DNA from: Takakia lepidozioides
Lineage: Eukaryota; Streptophyta; Takakiopsida; Takakiales; Takakiaceae
Reading direction: 5' to 3'
Assembly (NCBI GenBank): GCA_030704615.1
Contig: CM060734.1
Coordinates: forward strand, 2,544,001 to 2,608,000
Length of the DNA stretch: 64,000 bases
Below the pieces are notes generated by a model. That model had not been told where the DNA came from. It made no database searches and saw only the letters and a program-made list of their open reading frames with translations. Positions 35,561 through 46,900 of this stretch are shown here, one piece after another (the stretch's first letter is position 1; the number at the start of each line of letters is the position of its first letter). The position numbers and the translations under genes are program-made.

Positions 35561-35680
35561 GAATACAATGATGCAATGCACAAGTCCAATGAAGAGGTTG
35601 TCTCCCATGTGCACTTTGCCTTAAGAACAGTGATTCTGGGTATTGAAACAAGAATGCAAGCATCCACAGGTTGAACTTAC

Positions 35681-36729
35681 TCACAGGCAAAGTTGGAGTC
35701 CAGCTCCTTGTCGGACGTCTCCCCTGTATCAATATCACTGGGAAGGGGCTTCAGAAGGACTTGAGAAGTGTATCCACCCAAACCCATCAAGAGGTTCTTG
35801 TAAATCTCGACATCCCCTTCAATCCCGAAGAGATGTCGTGCACTGGCCTTGCAAGTGTGGTATGAAGCACCTGCAATGGAATAGAAGGAAGGAAACAAAC
35901 ATTGTAGACTCATTTGGAATGGTGGGAAGTGCTGAAAGTGCAAGCTCAAACAAACCCGATCATATGTGAATGCTGAAGAGACAAACCTGTGCCTATTGAC
36001 AAATCCAGAACTCTGGCATCGGTGTAGGTGCAGCACTCCACAATCGTTTGAATGAAAGTCGGGCTCCTCTCCCCTCTCCAAGGAACCCCATTCCCCCTTC
36101 GCAAGCACACGTTGCTGTCCACGTAGTTGTGGTGCATGTCATCTGTGGGAGGATCCGTCCTCTCGTCTATGAACTTGCCCCTATGAGTGATGGCAAACTC
36201 CCTAATGACGGCTGCAGTCATAGGTGGATGCACCCGGACGAGACAAACAACTTCAAACAGACGAGTCTGCGAACAGGACATCCACAAGGAACTAGAAAGC
36301 TTGAAAACCAGGCCCCTACATATTCATTTGAGCGACTTATGCAACACCATCCGAGAACCACCAAGAAGAGAAATAAGAAGGCAGATTTACCATCTCTCCT
36401 GGACGATCCTCTTTCGTCAGGTACATGTTGTTCACACAATTCCATGTCTTCACGACCCTCATACCGGAGGCTTTCAAATAGCTGGCAAATGCACAGCGAC
36501 AGCGAAGGTCGATGGACTGGATGAGCACCAAAACACCTGCATCGGACAGAAAGAAATTGCAAAAGGAGAAAACCCACCGCCAGTAGCGCTCATCAAAAGC
36601 ATTCCAACCTGGACAAGCACCCGCCGGAGGGACATCCGGGACTGGCAACCCATCAGGGATGTCCAAGATGATGAGTTCGGCTGCATATGGCTTCTCCTTC
36701 CCGTTCACCCAGGATTTGGTCATTTTAGC
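35681..36729 (-). pseudogene. Element B ParB-methyltransferase gene, exons 7-9 (methyltransferase part)
   Basis: Exons are 36391-36729 (339 nt), 35987-36266 (280 nt) and 35681-35870 (190 nt), with GT-AG borders. Exons 7 and 9 have exactly the lengths of their counterparts in element A; exon 8 is 6 nt shorter. All are open. Exon 7 has motif IV as AAELIILDIPDG followed by the conserved WRWVFSFCNFFLSDAGVLVLIQS. Exons 8-9 join to give motif I, ARVLDLSIGTG plus GASYHTCKASARHLFGIEGD. This is the order (IV then I) of beta-class bacterial-type DNA methyltransferases. The NPPY of element A in exon 8 is not conserved here. Exons 1-6 are on the far side of element A and carry stops, so the gene as a whole is dead even though this part is well preserved. 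Confidence 0.75.
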
Positions 36730-36777
36730 CTGCAAACAAGCATGCAATGAAATGCTCAAGTGGATTGAAATGAGCCA

Positions 36778-36790
36778 TGCCCACAACACA
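36778..36790. repeat. Target site duplication, left, element A
   Basis: TGCCCACAACACA is repeated exactly at 48102-48114. MULE elements usually duplicate about 9-11 bp, so the true duplication may be a shorter part of this, with the element ending in GGG...CCC. Confidence 0.8.
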
Positions 36791-36800
36791 GGGATGCCTC

Positions 36801-36843
36801 GGCGTGAGCCTGGTCACGTGAGCGCGTGAGCGCAACTGCGCTC
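36801..36843 (+). repeat. Terminal inverted repeat, left, element A
   Basis: GGCGTGAGC, then CTGGT, CACGTGAG, CGCGTGAGCG. The right end read on the minus strand gives GGCGTGAGC, GTTG, CACGTGAG, TGCGCGAGCG (48091 to 48061). A short palindrome (GTGAGCGCA, AC, TGCGCTCAC) follows at 36825-36844. Confidence 0.75.
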
Positions 36844-36946
36844 ACGCCACGTCACCTTGCGCAAATGCCACGTCACGGGGCTCAGTCCACGTCATCACAC
36901 GTGAAGGCCGAGTCACCACGCACCCAGAAAGAAGTGGAGTGTATTC

Positions 36947-36972
36947 CCGCGGATTGGCACCCTTTACCGCGG
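36947..36972 (-). repeat. Subterminal CCGCGG pair, left, element A
   Basis: Two CCGCGG motifs (36947-36952 and 36967-36972) are 20 bp apart. On the minus strand they read CCGCGGTAAAGGG and CCGCGGGAATA, matching the pair CCACGGTCATAGG / CCACGGTTATAGG at 47890-47920 on the plus strand, and the pair at 35455-35479 in element B. They may be transposase binding sites. Confidence 0.6.
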
Positions 36973-37009
36973 AAACAAGCTGGACGACATAATAAAAGGC
37001 ATTGAATAA

Positions 37010-37350
37010 AGGATGGATGAATGTACAGTTGGATGATAAACAGATGGATGAGTGTGAAAAATGTATGTAGATGGATGAATGACGGATGGATAAGAGTAAA
37101 ATGGATGAATGTATAATGGATGTTGAGCAATGACAAAAATTCATGACAGGAAGATGCATGACCAAATCTTTTGACGAATGCACAAAGTATATGAAATGAG
37201 TGTGGAAGGTTTGTGGGGTGGATTAAAGAGTACAGAGGATGAATGTACAATGGATATTGAACAAAGGAAAACATTCATGAATGGAGCACGCATGAATACA
37301 CTGTAGATGAAAGCACAATGGATATGAGAAGAGTGAGGGAGGTTTGTGAG
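37010..37350. repeat. Degenerate GGATGAATG tract
   Basis: Many variants of GGATGAATG, ACAATGGAT and AGATGGATGA occur between the element A end motifs and the 3' end of the ParB-methyltransferase gene. It is probably an expanded simple sequence. A smaller tract of the same kind is at 35375-35425 in element B. Confidence 0.7.
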
Positions 37351-37486
37351 ATGGATTCATACATATTGCAATTTAAATGGTAGTTGATTCTTTGATTATT
37401 TTTCTTTCCAAAGGAACAACTACGGTGGAGGAAGGGGATTCAACGTTTTCCAGATAATATGAAAATGAATATTAAAAGAATACAGT

Positions 37487-40400
37487 TCAGTCTGACTCAG
37501 AGTCAGTACAATGTATCCCCTCTTCCTCTGCATCTAAGTCTAAGTATTTTAGAACACCGGATCCACGCTGGATACACCTACGGCTGGCCACTAAAAAGTC
37601 AGGGGATAGGGACTCGGCCGCGTGAAGTGCCATTGCTTCGGCATAAACAGGGAGCAGAAAATTGGAAAGGGGGCTGTCGACTCGCCAGAAATGATTGTAT
37701 CTCCTGAAGATCCACCGCTGGCTTTCCTGAAAGACAGCCTGAAAAAGTTATTACTGTAACTTTGATGTTATCGAGAAATTGAGTATGACTCCCAAAGAGG
37801 GTTTAGCACTTACTCACATGAAAAGTCGTTGTCGACCTGCTTATCTTCGGGATCGTCATCATTTCGAATTTGAATACGATCAGTCTGTGTGCCTGAAGTG
37901 GAGCCAGACAAAAGGGGGAGGAGCACGGTGTTGTAGAGGTCAGAATCACCCTCCATGCCAAAAAGGCTTCTTCCGCCTGCCTTGCATGCGTGGTAAGTTG
38001 CTCCTGCACCAGACAGGAGAACATGAACAGTTTGGAGGGGGGGATTTAAGCAGATGAAACTGTTGAAAGGAAACCAATTCGGAAGGGAAAAAACGAACCT
38101 GTGGACACAGAAAGATCGACCACCCGTGCAGAGCGGTGGCTGCATGACTCCAGCAGTATTTGCATGAATGCTGGTGACTTTTCCTTTGCACCTCTCCAGG
38201 GAGTGCCATCTGGTCTCTTCAGAGTCTGACTGGACTGCATGAAGTTGTACAAAATGTCATCGACATGGGGCTCATAGGGGGGGTTGACGAAACAACCCTG
38301 GTCAGAAATCTCAAAGCTGCGGATGGAGGATGGTGTCTTTGATGTGCGAATCCTCCGCAGGCAGATCGCCTCGAACATCCTCGTCTGCCAAAGATAGCAG
38401 GTTAGTGTGGTAAACACAATCTAAAGTGGAAGTGTGTACATCGGCTATTCAGAACTCTGACACAAAAAAATCATGAATCGTTGATGATCGGTGTCGATCA
38501 TAAAACATTCTACTAGAGTGGAGCTGCAGAGAAAATTGAAACTCATGATCAAAGCACAAGCAGAAGGGAGACGGCATACCAGCTGACCAGGGAAACCCCC
38601 TTTCACAAGGTAGAGGCTGTTCACACAATTCCATGTGCGCAAAACTTCAAACCCTGAAGACTTGAGGTATGATGCCAATGCCCGACGACTATCATTGTCA
38701 CATGACTGAAAAAGCAGAAGTGTCCCTGCATCAGAGAGGAAATTGTTACAGAACCCGAACACCCAACTCCAGTAGTTGTCCTCGAATTTGTTCCAGCCTG
38801 GCGTCTTGCCCTTTGGAAGAACTTCTGGCACAGCCTGGCCATCCGGGATGTCGAGAATGACAATGTCGGCCGCATAAGTTTTCTGCACACCGCACACGAA
38901 GGTGGGACCTGTGCTCACCTGCAACAGACATGTTTTTTATAAGAACGATGGCAAGAATGTTTTCAAAGAACGAGACTGAAATACTGCCAACGAAACTTTC
39001 AGAGAAAAGGAAAGAAACTGGAATTCTCACCAGATTGAGGAATGAGATTATATTGTCCCAGGTAGGGGATGGCACCCCAGTGTATCCTCTCTTTCGACTC
39101 TGCATCATCGAAAGCCAACCCTCATTAACAATTTTCATCTCTCCTGCTGAATCAGAACGGGAAGGGTGTGGCTTGGCATCGAACACGCACTGAAGAGTGC
39201 GGGTATATCTTCCAGCACTAAAGTCCTGCCCACTCTCCATCTCCTTTTCATTCTCCTTCCCCTTGTCCTTTTCCTTCTCTTTGGACTTGTCTTTGTCCTT
39301 TGGCTTTGCTGGTGAGATGGCTATGACATCAACAGCCTTGTCTTTTGGTTTGCGGCCCGCCTTCTTTCCCTTCTGCGGCGTTCCCTGAGCATCAGGCTCC
39401 TTGGCAGCCAAGGTTGCTATGTTTCGTTGATACTCTTCGTCAGTCAAAGGCGCCAGCATCTCAGCGTTATTGTTCAAGTATTTCATATGCTGTTCTTGAA
39501 AGGTCGTGTGCTCAGGTGGGCAGTCAAGGTACCACCCACAGTCTCTGAAGTGAGAAGGACTCCAGTCCTTCAATATCCCTGCAGTATACATGGTTGGATC
39601 GTTTGCAGGGTCCGACCACATGTCAAGATAGTCGGGAATTCCGCTCAGGTGATTTCCTTCCATAAGCACATATTTCGTGTACCTGAAAAAAGGAGATGAA
39701 TCCCAACCCACAAAAGCGCTCAGTGAGTAAGATGCAAGTAGAACAGAAAGAATAAAACATGGATTGAAATGGCTCTGACAACTGCTCCAAGGACCTTTCA
39801 GGACCACACTACTGCTTCCAGATATGAATGTCGTCAACGCCATTCAGAACATTCCATTCCATGACACTGTAAATACATCCTAATCCAGGTGAATGCAAAT
39901 AATCGATTAGAAATGACACAGACATAGAAGTGAATGTCGTCAACGACATTCAAGAATGAAGCCAAATTATTACTTAAATGAAGCAAAATCACAGGATGGA
40001 AATAAAAAATTGAGTAAGGAACCATCCAGGAAAACTCAATGCACATTCATAACGAACCTATCACTGAGGACCTCACAACATCACTGTATGTGAATGGCGT
40101 CAACGCCATTCACAAAAATACAAAAAAGAAACCAATTACTTAGCTCCCCAATCCATGTAAATTGAATTTGTCGCTTTTGAATAATACAGACACAGCTGTG
40201 AATGTCGTCAACGACATTCACTTTGGATTTCTTAAAACAGAGCTTATCAAGCCTCCACATTCATCGCAAGAGGAAAAAACAATGCAGAACAACTGAATGT
40301 CTGCATTGACATTCAGCAAAATGAAGTGAGGAACCCTCACTGTAACCTCTATGGACATTACAAAAATTTAAATAACCTTGAGGACCTCTCAACAACTCCG

Positions 40401-43116
40401 TATGTGAATGTCGTCAACGCCATTCAAGGACATTATCAATTCTAATCAGGGACAATATAATTGCACCCTTAGATCCTAACCAGGTGAATTCATATACTCG
40501 CTTAAGAATGACTCAGACAAAGAAGTGAATGTCGTCAACGACATTCAATCTGGATCTAAGATTGCAATCCATATGAAGCCACATTTTTTCCCAAAAAAAC
40601 AGTAGAGTTTCAAGTATGACATTGCACCTGTACACAACTCGCATCATGGCCCACTCTCCTCCAACCTGACTGTCAAAGTCGTTGGACCGTAAAATGTTAC
40701 CATCTTTGGAGAACTCCCGGAAAAAACAGTATCTCCAGGTGAGACCTCTCCACTTCCTTATGTATGCCTCCAATGACATTTGGGGAGGGGAAACAATCGC
40801 AATGTTCAGGTCCTTCAAAGTCTGATCCAGCACAATGACGGCGCGCTTTTCGAGCTGCAAATAGTATATTTGTCAGAATTGCAAAAAAGATACACATCAC
40901 ATACTTGAAGAGAAGAAACAGCATGTTCGAATACACACCTGACTCCAAAATGTAGCCTTGTGGAGCCAGTTATCAAACACCAAATCACTGATTCCTTCCA
41001 CCTTTGTGCCAGGCTGTATGGTGCTCTTTGGGAACTGATTCAAGTCCTTTACTGTTTGATCTGAGTTCCATATCTCCAGCCACCTTATTTTTGTTTGTGG
41101 GTCGACCATCGATATGGCCAGCCGGTGCAATTTCTCCTGCTGCATCTCCGGATGCACATGCTTGTCATAGTGTGTTTTGATCTGCTGAAGGAACTCAGGA
41201 CCAAGTCCAGGATCTACTATTCTAAGCTGCTTTCCGAAGGCTGACATCAATTTGGTTCTTCGCATCTCAAACTCCTTCTTTATTGCAGCTTCCACACCCT
41301 TTGATGTCCTTAGTTCCTCTGGTGTAGTGCGGTAATATTCGGATTTTCCCTTCTCAGCTGCCTCTGCCAGTTCTTGCTGCATTCATTCAAGTAGTGATTA
41401 GCTCCGAAGGGACTCTAAACATGTATTCGAAAAGTAAACAGATTACAGACTCGGGCTTACCGCATACATGTACTCCAGAAACGCCTCTCGTGTCAAAGAA
41501 TACCAAGTGCCTGCAGCTCTTCCTGTTTCGCACTTCTTGATGATATTGGGTGGTAGTACTGTCCGAAAATCATCCAGCTTCATCAGACCAATCCTCTGAA
41601 TTCGGAATAGTGTGTGAACCAAGCTTGTTGTCACATGCGATTTCTCTGTCGATCTGCAAAAACATTGGAAACATTGCATTCCTTAACACTGTTTTTTGAG
41701 GATTAACAAGACACTACAGAGGGAATCAAATCTCCTGGATGACTTACTTGTTCACGTCGTGCATAGCTGTAAGAAGCCTAGCGATGTCGTTTCCTGGATC
41801 CAAAACCATTGCCTCCACAGCAACATGCTTGTCTTTGTCTTTCGAATGGTGTTTCTGAATGTATCCCATCCATGCCAGCAATCGGTGGTTGCCGTCCCAG
41901 ACGTAGAACATGTGGTTGCAGAATTGCTGGGTGTTCTTTCCCATCATGAGGCCCAGCTCGAACTCCTCATTGGCATCTTTCCAGCACTCATCCCAGTTAT
42001 CACTGATCTCTGGAGAAACTAATGTGCTTTTCCCATTTATATCCGTCAGTGACACATAAAAAACTTGTGCACCAAGTCTATATCCATGCACAAAATCACT
42101 CTCCAATTTTGTTATGTCATGGGAAAGAGGTGGACGCACAACAGGCATTGATATCATCCGGCACAGAGGTATGTCCAGACGCCCTCCAGATACGAGCATG
42201 TCCCTTATAACCTCCTGAGAGTTTACCTTCTGGAATGACATGAGTTCTTTCACCTTGTCAAGGTAGTGCACTTCGGATTCATCTGCTTCATCTGTATTCT
42301 CTGAGCTTTTTGCGGACTCGTCCCCATCTCCAGATCCTTTCCCCTCTGATCCTGTAGGCTTCGACCTCACAGTTTTCTGCACGATGCCATTCAGTTCTGA
42401 CTAAGTGATTTGCAAATAGTGAATGGCGGTAACGACAATCACTCTGTATCAAGGAAACTCACCATGAATGGTGTGAAAGAATTCAGCACAATCTACACAT
42501 GCAAAGCCGAGACTGCCGTATTCAAAACAAAAGCGAGAGCGATAGCGAACGGCGTTAACGACAATCACAAAAGATAACAACCTGCCGGATCGGTGTTGTG
42601 TAATGACATATATGTGCAACTGATTGGCGGCAACGACATTCAGTGTAGTTTAGGGAGAATAGTAAGTGCAGACTCTCTCTTCAAACACATAGGTACATAA
42701 ATCTCATGAGGAGAATCGAATGGCGTTAACGACGCTCGCGATTCAGTAGTTCCTGCTAAAGAATGGAAGAGGAAGGACTCCTTGAAAGGCAATCAGACAG
42801 ACTATATGATAAAACTTACTGGCACCTTCTTAGGTTTTGAAATTTGATCCCCTTCTGCAGCTTTCCTCTTCCCTCTCACATCTGCTGGAGTTTCTGTCTG
42901 CGCAAGGGTTTCTTGACCTTCTTCAGGTTCGGCGTTCCGCGTGCTTCCACCTTCTTCAGTGTCCCTGCGATTCATCTCTGCCTCCACAGGCTGGCGCACT
43001 CTTATCGCCGACTGTGTCGCAGCCGCTGCCTCAGTCTCCGTCTGCTCTTGTGAATCAGTCTCCGCGTTCACCTGCTGCCTTGGCCCTGTGTTCTCCAACA
43101 AACGACGCCTCGTCAT
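37487..43116 (-). CDS. ParB-like / DNA-methyltransferase-like fusion protein of element A
   Basis: Ten exons (42820-43116, 41748-42376, 41461-41653, 40939-41376, 40628-40854, 39031-39682, 38580-38918, 38099-38384, 37814-38003, 37487-37703) join in frame through GT-AG introns into 1155 aa without a stop. The start is the ATG at 43116: element B has an ATG at the same place, and upstream codons lack one. Residues ~1-160 are charged and low-complexity. Residues ~165-330 resemble a ParB/sulfiredoxin-like domain: a conserved IPLCRMISMPVVRPP block, VWDGNHRLLAWM (260-264 is DGNHR, the nucleotide-binding box) and LLTAMHDVNK. After a middle domain and a K/E/D-rich spacer, residues ~828-1060 form a methyltransferase-like fold in beta-class order: motif IV AADIVILDIPDG, then motif I VVDLSVSTGAGATYHACKAG...LFGMEGD. 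Motif IV lacks the usual (D/N/S)PP(Y/F/W), so catalysis is doubtful. The end is acidic. Introns 1 and 5 hold palindrome arrays. Probable role: DNA binding or modification serving the transposon. Confidence 0.75.
39825..40547. repeat. Palindrome array in intron 5, seven 22-bp sites
   Basis: Sites start at 39825, 39931, 40091, 40199, 40294, 40405 and 40526 (spacing 95-160 bp). The commonest form is arm TGAATGTCG, centre TCAA, arm CGACATTCA (39931, 40199, 40526). At 40091 both arms change together (TGAATGGCG ... CGCCATTCA), keeping symmetry. 39825 and 40405 are mixed forms. 40294 has a changed core but intact outer arms. Some flanks are also repeated (for example GACACAGACATAGAAG before 39931 and GACTCAGACAAAGAAG before 40526). 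Confidence 0.9.
42420..42738. repeat. Palindrome sites in intron 1, four copies
   Basis: Degenerate versions of the intron-5 site start at about 42420 (TGAATGGCG, GTAA, CGACAATCA), 42545 (GCGAACGGCG, TTAA, CGACAATCA), 42621 (TGATTGGCG, GCAA, CGACATTCA) and 42717 (CGAATGGCG, TTAA, CGACGCTCG). CG on each side of the 4-bp centre is constant. Confidence 0.8.
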
Positions 43117-43970
43117 TTTCTCTCTTGCTCTGCGTCTCTCTCTAAGGGAAGTAAAATAAAGAGACTTTCTTCTCTTTCGTATTCTAGAAGGAACCCTCTC
43201 CAGCTTGACTACCACTCTCCCTCTAAGCGCGAAAAGTAGAAAAACGCAGTGACTCCCGATTTCTTGCGGGATTGCCTGTGTTCTTGCGTGTCTCTAGAAG
43301 CATCGGATTCCCTCCCGCGTGACCGTTACACATAGTCGTTTCCTTATTAGTGCACATGCCAGCAATTGGTGTACAGCTGTTCGTATTCAGTTATGGATGT
43401 CTGACGTGTGCCGCCCAAAAAAAACGGCGTGTTCTTTATTATAACGGGTTCAATATTTAAAAAGAACAGCGAATCCCAGAAATTGATGCGCAGTCTTAAA
43501 CAAATAAATATAAATGAACGAGAGTTTGATGACAAATTTTGGAATATCATACACGGTCATCCTTGTTATCCAAACCCCACATTCGTTTCACATTTGGAAC
43601 TTTCCAGGTGCGCATGATCATTGGTAGTAGTATATAGATACATTTACTTAATCTGCAATCCCATTCTCAGATCCTGTGGCATGCTTCCAGGAAGTCGGCT
43701 TTGTTATTGGGTTTATTGATGAGGTTCTGATTAACGGTTTAACAGTTGCCGACACTGCCCCTAGGGATTCTCTGACCACTGGGCCCACAAGAAAAGTAAT
43801 TAAAATGGACGGCTGCATATCTGGAATGAATAACAGAATATGCACAGTCGTTATCTGAGCTTCCTCCGCCATATGCTCTGCTCATTCTTCAACTGTGTTC
43901 TGGAGACAGCAGTAAACCGATTTACACTAGATCTGCGATAGCAAGGTACAAACATACTCGAGGAAGGAAG
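43117..43970. promoter_or_regulatory. Divergent promoter region of element A
   Basis: These 854 bp separate the starts of the two divergent genes and presumably hold both promoters. A TATA-like TAGTATATAGATA lies at about 43626-43638, some 335 bp before the transposase ATG. On the minus side CTTTATTTTACTT at about 43150 precedes the ParB-methyltransferase ATG; the sequence KSLYFTS(L/T)RER encoded there is conserved between elements A and B, so translation from an upstream non-ATG codon or an upstream exon is possible. No palindromic sites occur here. Confidence 0.45.
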
Positions 43971-46900
43971 ATGGCTTCCTCTGAAGCGGAGTTCTTCTCA
44001 GACGACAAACCAGTGCCGTTCTCCCAGGAAGTCCTTGACAATGGATTTGCAATTGTTCTGGAACATGTCTTGGCTACCCGTTTTCAGCTGCAGAATGGCT
44101 CCATCTTTTTGGAGAAAGAGGTTTACGATCTGAAAGGGAAGTTGGTGAAATATTCTTTCCAAAACCGTGATGAGACGGCTCATATCAGCCAGTGGAGAGT
44201 GCGTCCTGGTCGATACAGAGTACTTGGAGAGCCTCGGCGAAAGTCCCTTGGGTCATATGTGACGCCCGGGACTGCTGCTTCGGTCGTTGAAGACAAGAGG
44301 GAGGTGGTGGTGAAAAAAGAACAGACTTCCTCCACTCCAATCGTTGAGCTTTCGGATTCTTCCGATGATGACATAAGTGAAATTCCAAATCCAGTCCTTC
44401 CTACTGTGGTTGCAGAAGCTGATGAAGAAGAGATTTGTAGTGTCATTCCAAAATTGCGGGCGATGGGAGGAATGGCTGGATTCAAAAGTGAGTTGCGGGG
44501 AATTGATTGGGAATCTTTGAAGCAGGTGCCTGTGAAGTTCTTGCCGGAGACTTTTGATGGCGATATCCTATTCGAGCTGCCTCCTCCTCCGCGAGTTGGA
44601 GGTGTAACAATCATGATGCATGGAATGGACAAGAAACACGACGGGCACCCGTGGTGCAGAACAAAAACATCCAATATTCAGAATGATGACAAGCTTGTTT
44701 TCAGGAGGACAGTTTGCAATGGACACCTTAGGTGTGATAATTTGAATTGCAGACACTTTCTTCAGTCTGGGTTCATAATCAAAGCGAATGGGAGGGTCTG
44801 GCGGAGAATCCATTTCAGCCTGGGACTGCCCCTCCACCGGCAAACACTTTCGTCTGCAAATTCTGCAAACTTGTGCCATCCTGCTTGGCGCTCTGCGGAG
44901 CAAGAATGTACTATGTTGTCCACCGTTTGAATACAATGACGAGAGCTTGTGTGCATTTTGGATTCCATAACCATCCTGTCTCGAAGGGGGATTACAGGGA
45001 GAGTGTTGAGACAGTATCGAGGTTGATCAAACAGGAGTTCGGGAGAAACCCATCCGCAACAACATCTGCAATTGCTCTTGGCGCAAGCAAGTCCTTCTTG
45101 GAAAGCCATATTTTGAGTGAAGGAGATTCTGTGGGGACTAAACTTGACGGTGCAGCATTGGACCTGGTCATGGATCATTTCTCCACTTTAAGTTCACCTA
45201 ACATTCGGCATCAGATCAATGCATTGAGAATGGGCTCTGGGATCAGAGGCTACATAGACAATATTTTGGAATTGAAACGACTGAGCAAGTACGATTACAT
45301 CCAGGACAATGTATTCCCAGGTCAAGGTGCCATCAAAGTTTTTCTTTTCAAAATGTCGACTGTTGGGGAGGGCAGTGGGGTTAGCCTCGTGAAGCGGATG
45401 CAGAAGACTGGGGACTTGCAGAACTGTTTTCTTATGTTTGATCATGTGAAACGAGTGAAGGATTGGACGACAATGGCTTGTCATGTCTACGATCCAGTGT
45501 ACCAACGAGTTATGACAATTGCAGTTTGTGACATGCAATCCGAGGATACGGAATCCCAGAAGCTCATGTGGAATTCCCTGATACGTGTCATGGGCTGCCA
45601 TGGGCTGCCATCTCCAAATTTCGCAGGTTTCATGGCGGATAGTGCTCAAGCAAATTTCAATGCTATTCGTATTGTCTTCGGATCGGGCGACCCAAAAGTG
45701 CCTATGCCAGGAAGAGAGCGTACATGTCTATTCCATTGGACACAATCTCTGGAAAAACATACAAAGTCGGACATCAAACCAGAGATGCAGACTCAGCACC
45801 GTAAATTGTGCAAAGAGTACAAAGATGCTAGAACAATGAAGGAGGCGGACACTTTGTTCCAGACAATTCGTGCCTGGTGGTTCTCTTCTGGAGCTGCATC
45901 ACTTGAGAGTATGAGAGCATTGGAAGATTGGCTGGCGTTTTGGCACTTCCGGTATAGACAGTGGGGAGCAGCCATGACAATGGTACGAGGCTTCTATTTC
46001 ATGCTTTATTCATACATTTGCTTTCCATATTTTTGACTCATTGCTTTCTTTATGTTGTTTCCTGTGCACTATTCTGAAGTGTGGTTATCCTCTTTGCAGA
46101 ACATGTCCATTGAGGAAATGGCGGACATGCCATCTTGCAATTTGGCAGAAACTGTGCACAATGCATGGTTGCAGCAGTCTGGGAAACGAGGTCGGGATTT
46201 GTATGTGGCAACAACAGATGATTTGATACGTGCCTTGCAACAACAAACCCGATACCGTGATTTCTTACGAGGTGGGGTTGGTGGCAAGGGTCCGGACAAA
46301 TGGGAGTTGATGTTGCGTGCTGCAAACAGATCTGGGGATCCAATCAAGATAGCACGGGCGGTGAGCATGTATGCCCAGGGAACGCCACTTGTTTCTAGAG
46401 TTCCACATCTTGAAGGGGAGGAGAGATTCGGCTCCTGTAAGAGGAAATTGAACACTCCACCTGGTTCGGATTCAGATTCCCACAGGGCAGACCGTGATAA
46501 CTTCTCGAAGCCTCGTGTTCCCCTGCATGACAGCTCCATGTCCGGAACCTCCATTGTGGAGGAACCTCCAACACGACGGCAAGCTCCAGCATCAAACCGT
46601 GCCACTGAAATGGTGCAGGAGAGAAACAACCCCCTTGATGTGCTTGAGTCCGCATGCCCCGACCACGTTTGGCACATAGAACGCACAAGTGTCGGGTCTC
46701 GTGTGAAATGTACAGCGATCAGGGCAACTAATTTCGAGAAGTGCACTTCATCTATATCCAGAGGTGGTGCCCGAACTCCTGCTCCGACTTTCACGGGCTT
46801 GATGCGTCCATACGGTCAACCAGAAGCCAAGAACCACAAGTTCTGGTTCTGCGCAGATGATTGTGCCAGATGTGTGCATGGAACTGTGCGTCCTTCCGTA

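Noticed and set aside
35455-36990. A separate 1.5-kb transposon bounded by inverted CCGCGG pairs
   Set aside because: The two pairs do face each other, but the right one is the subterminal motif of element A (inside its 13-bp duplication), and the left one fits an inverted end of element B. No duplication flanks the 1.5-kb unit.
38240-38300. NPPY in exon 8 as the methyltransferase catalytic motif
   Set aside because: The corresponding place in element B reads DERTDPPTDD and is not conserved as NPPY; the position between motif IV-like exon 7 and motif I is also wrong for it.
39197-39388. Hydrophobic plus-strand frame with SISFSFSFPLSFSFSLDLSLSF
   Set aside because: It is the antisense shadow of the K/E/D-rich spacer in exon 6 of the minus-strand gene.
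43117-43215. Upstream start for the ParB-methyltransferase protein at 43215
   Set aside because: The codon there is GTG, not ATG; the first in-frame ATG shared with element B is at 43116. The conserved upstream peptide is noted but not taken as proof.
44740-44830. A tiny intron in the transposase instead of a frameshift
   Set aside because: No GT-AG pair there restores the frame without deleting conserved residues; a single-base shift near 44775 joins LQSG to HNQSEWEG directly.
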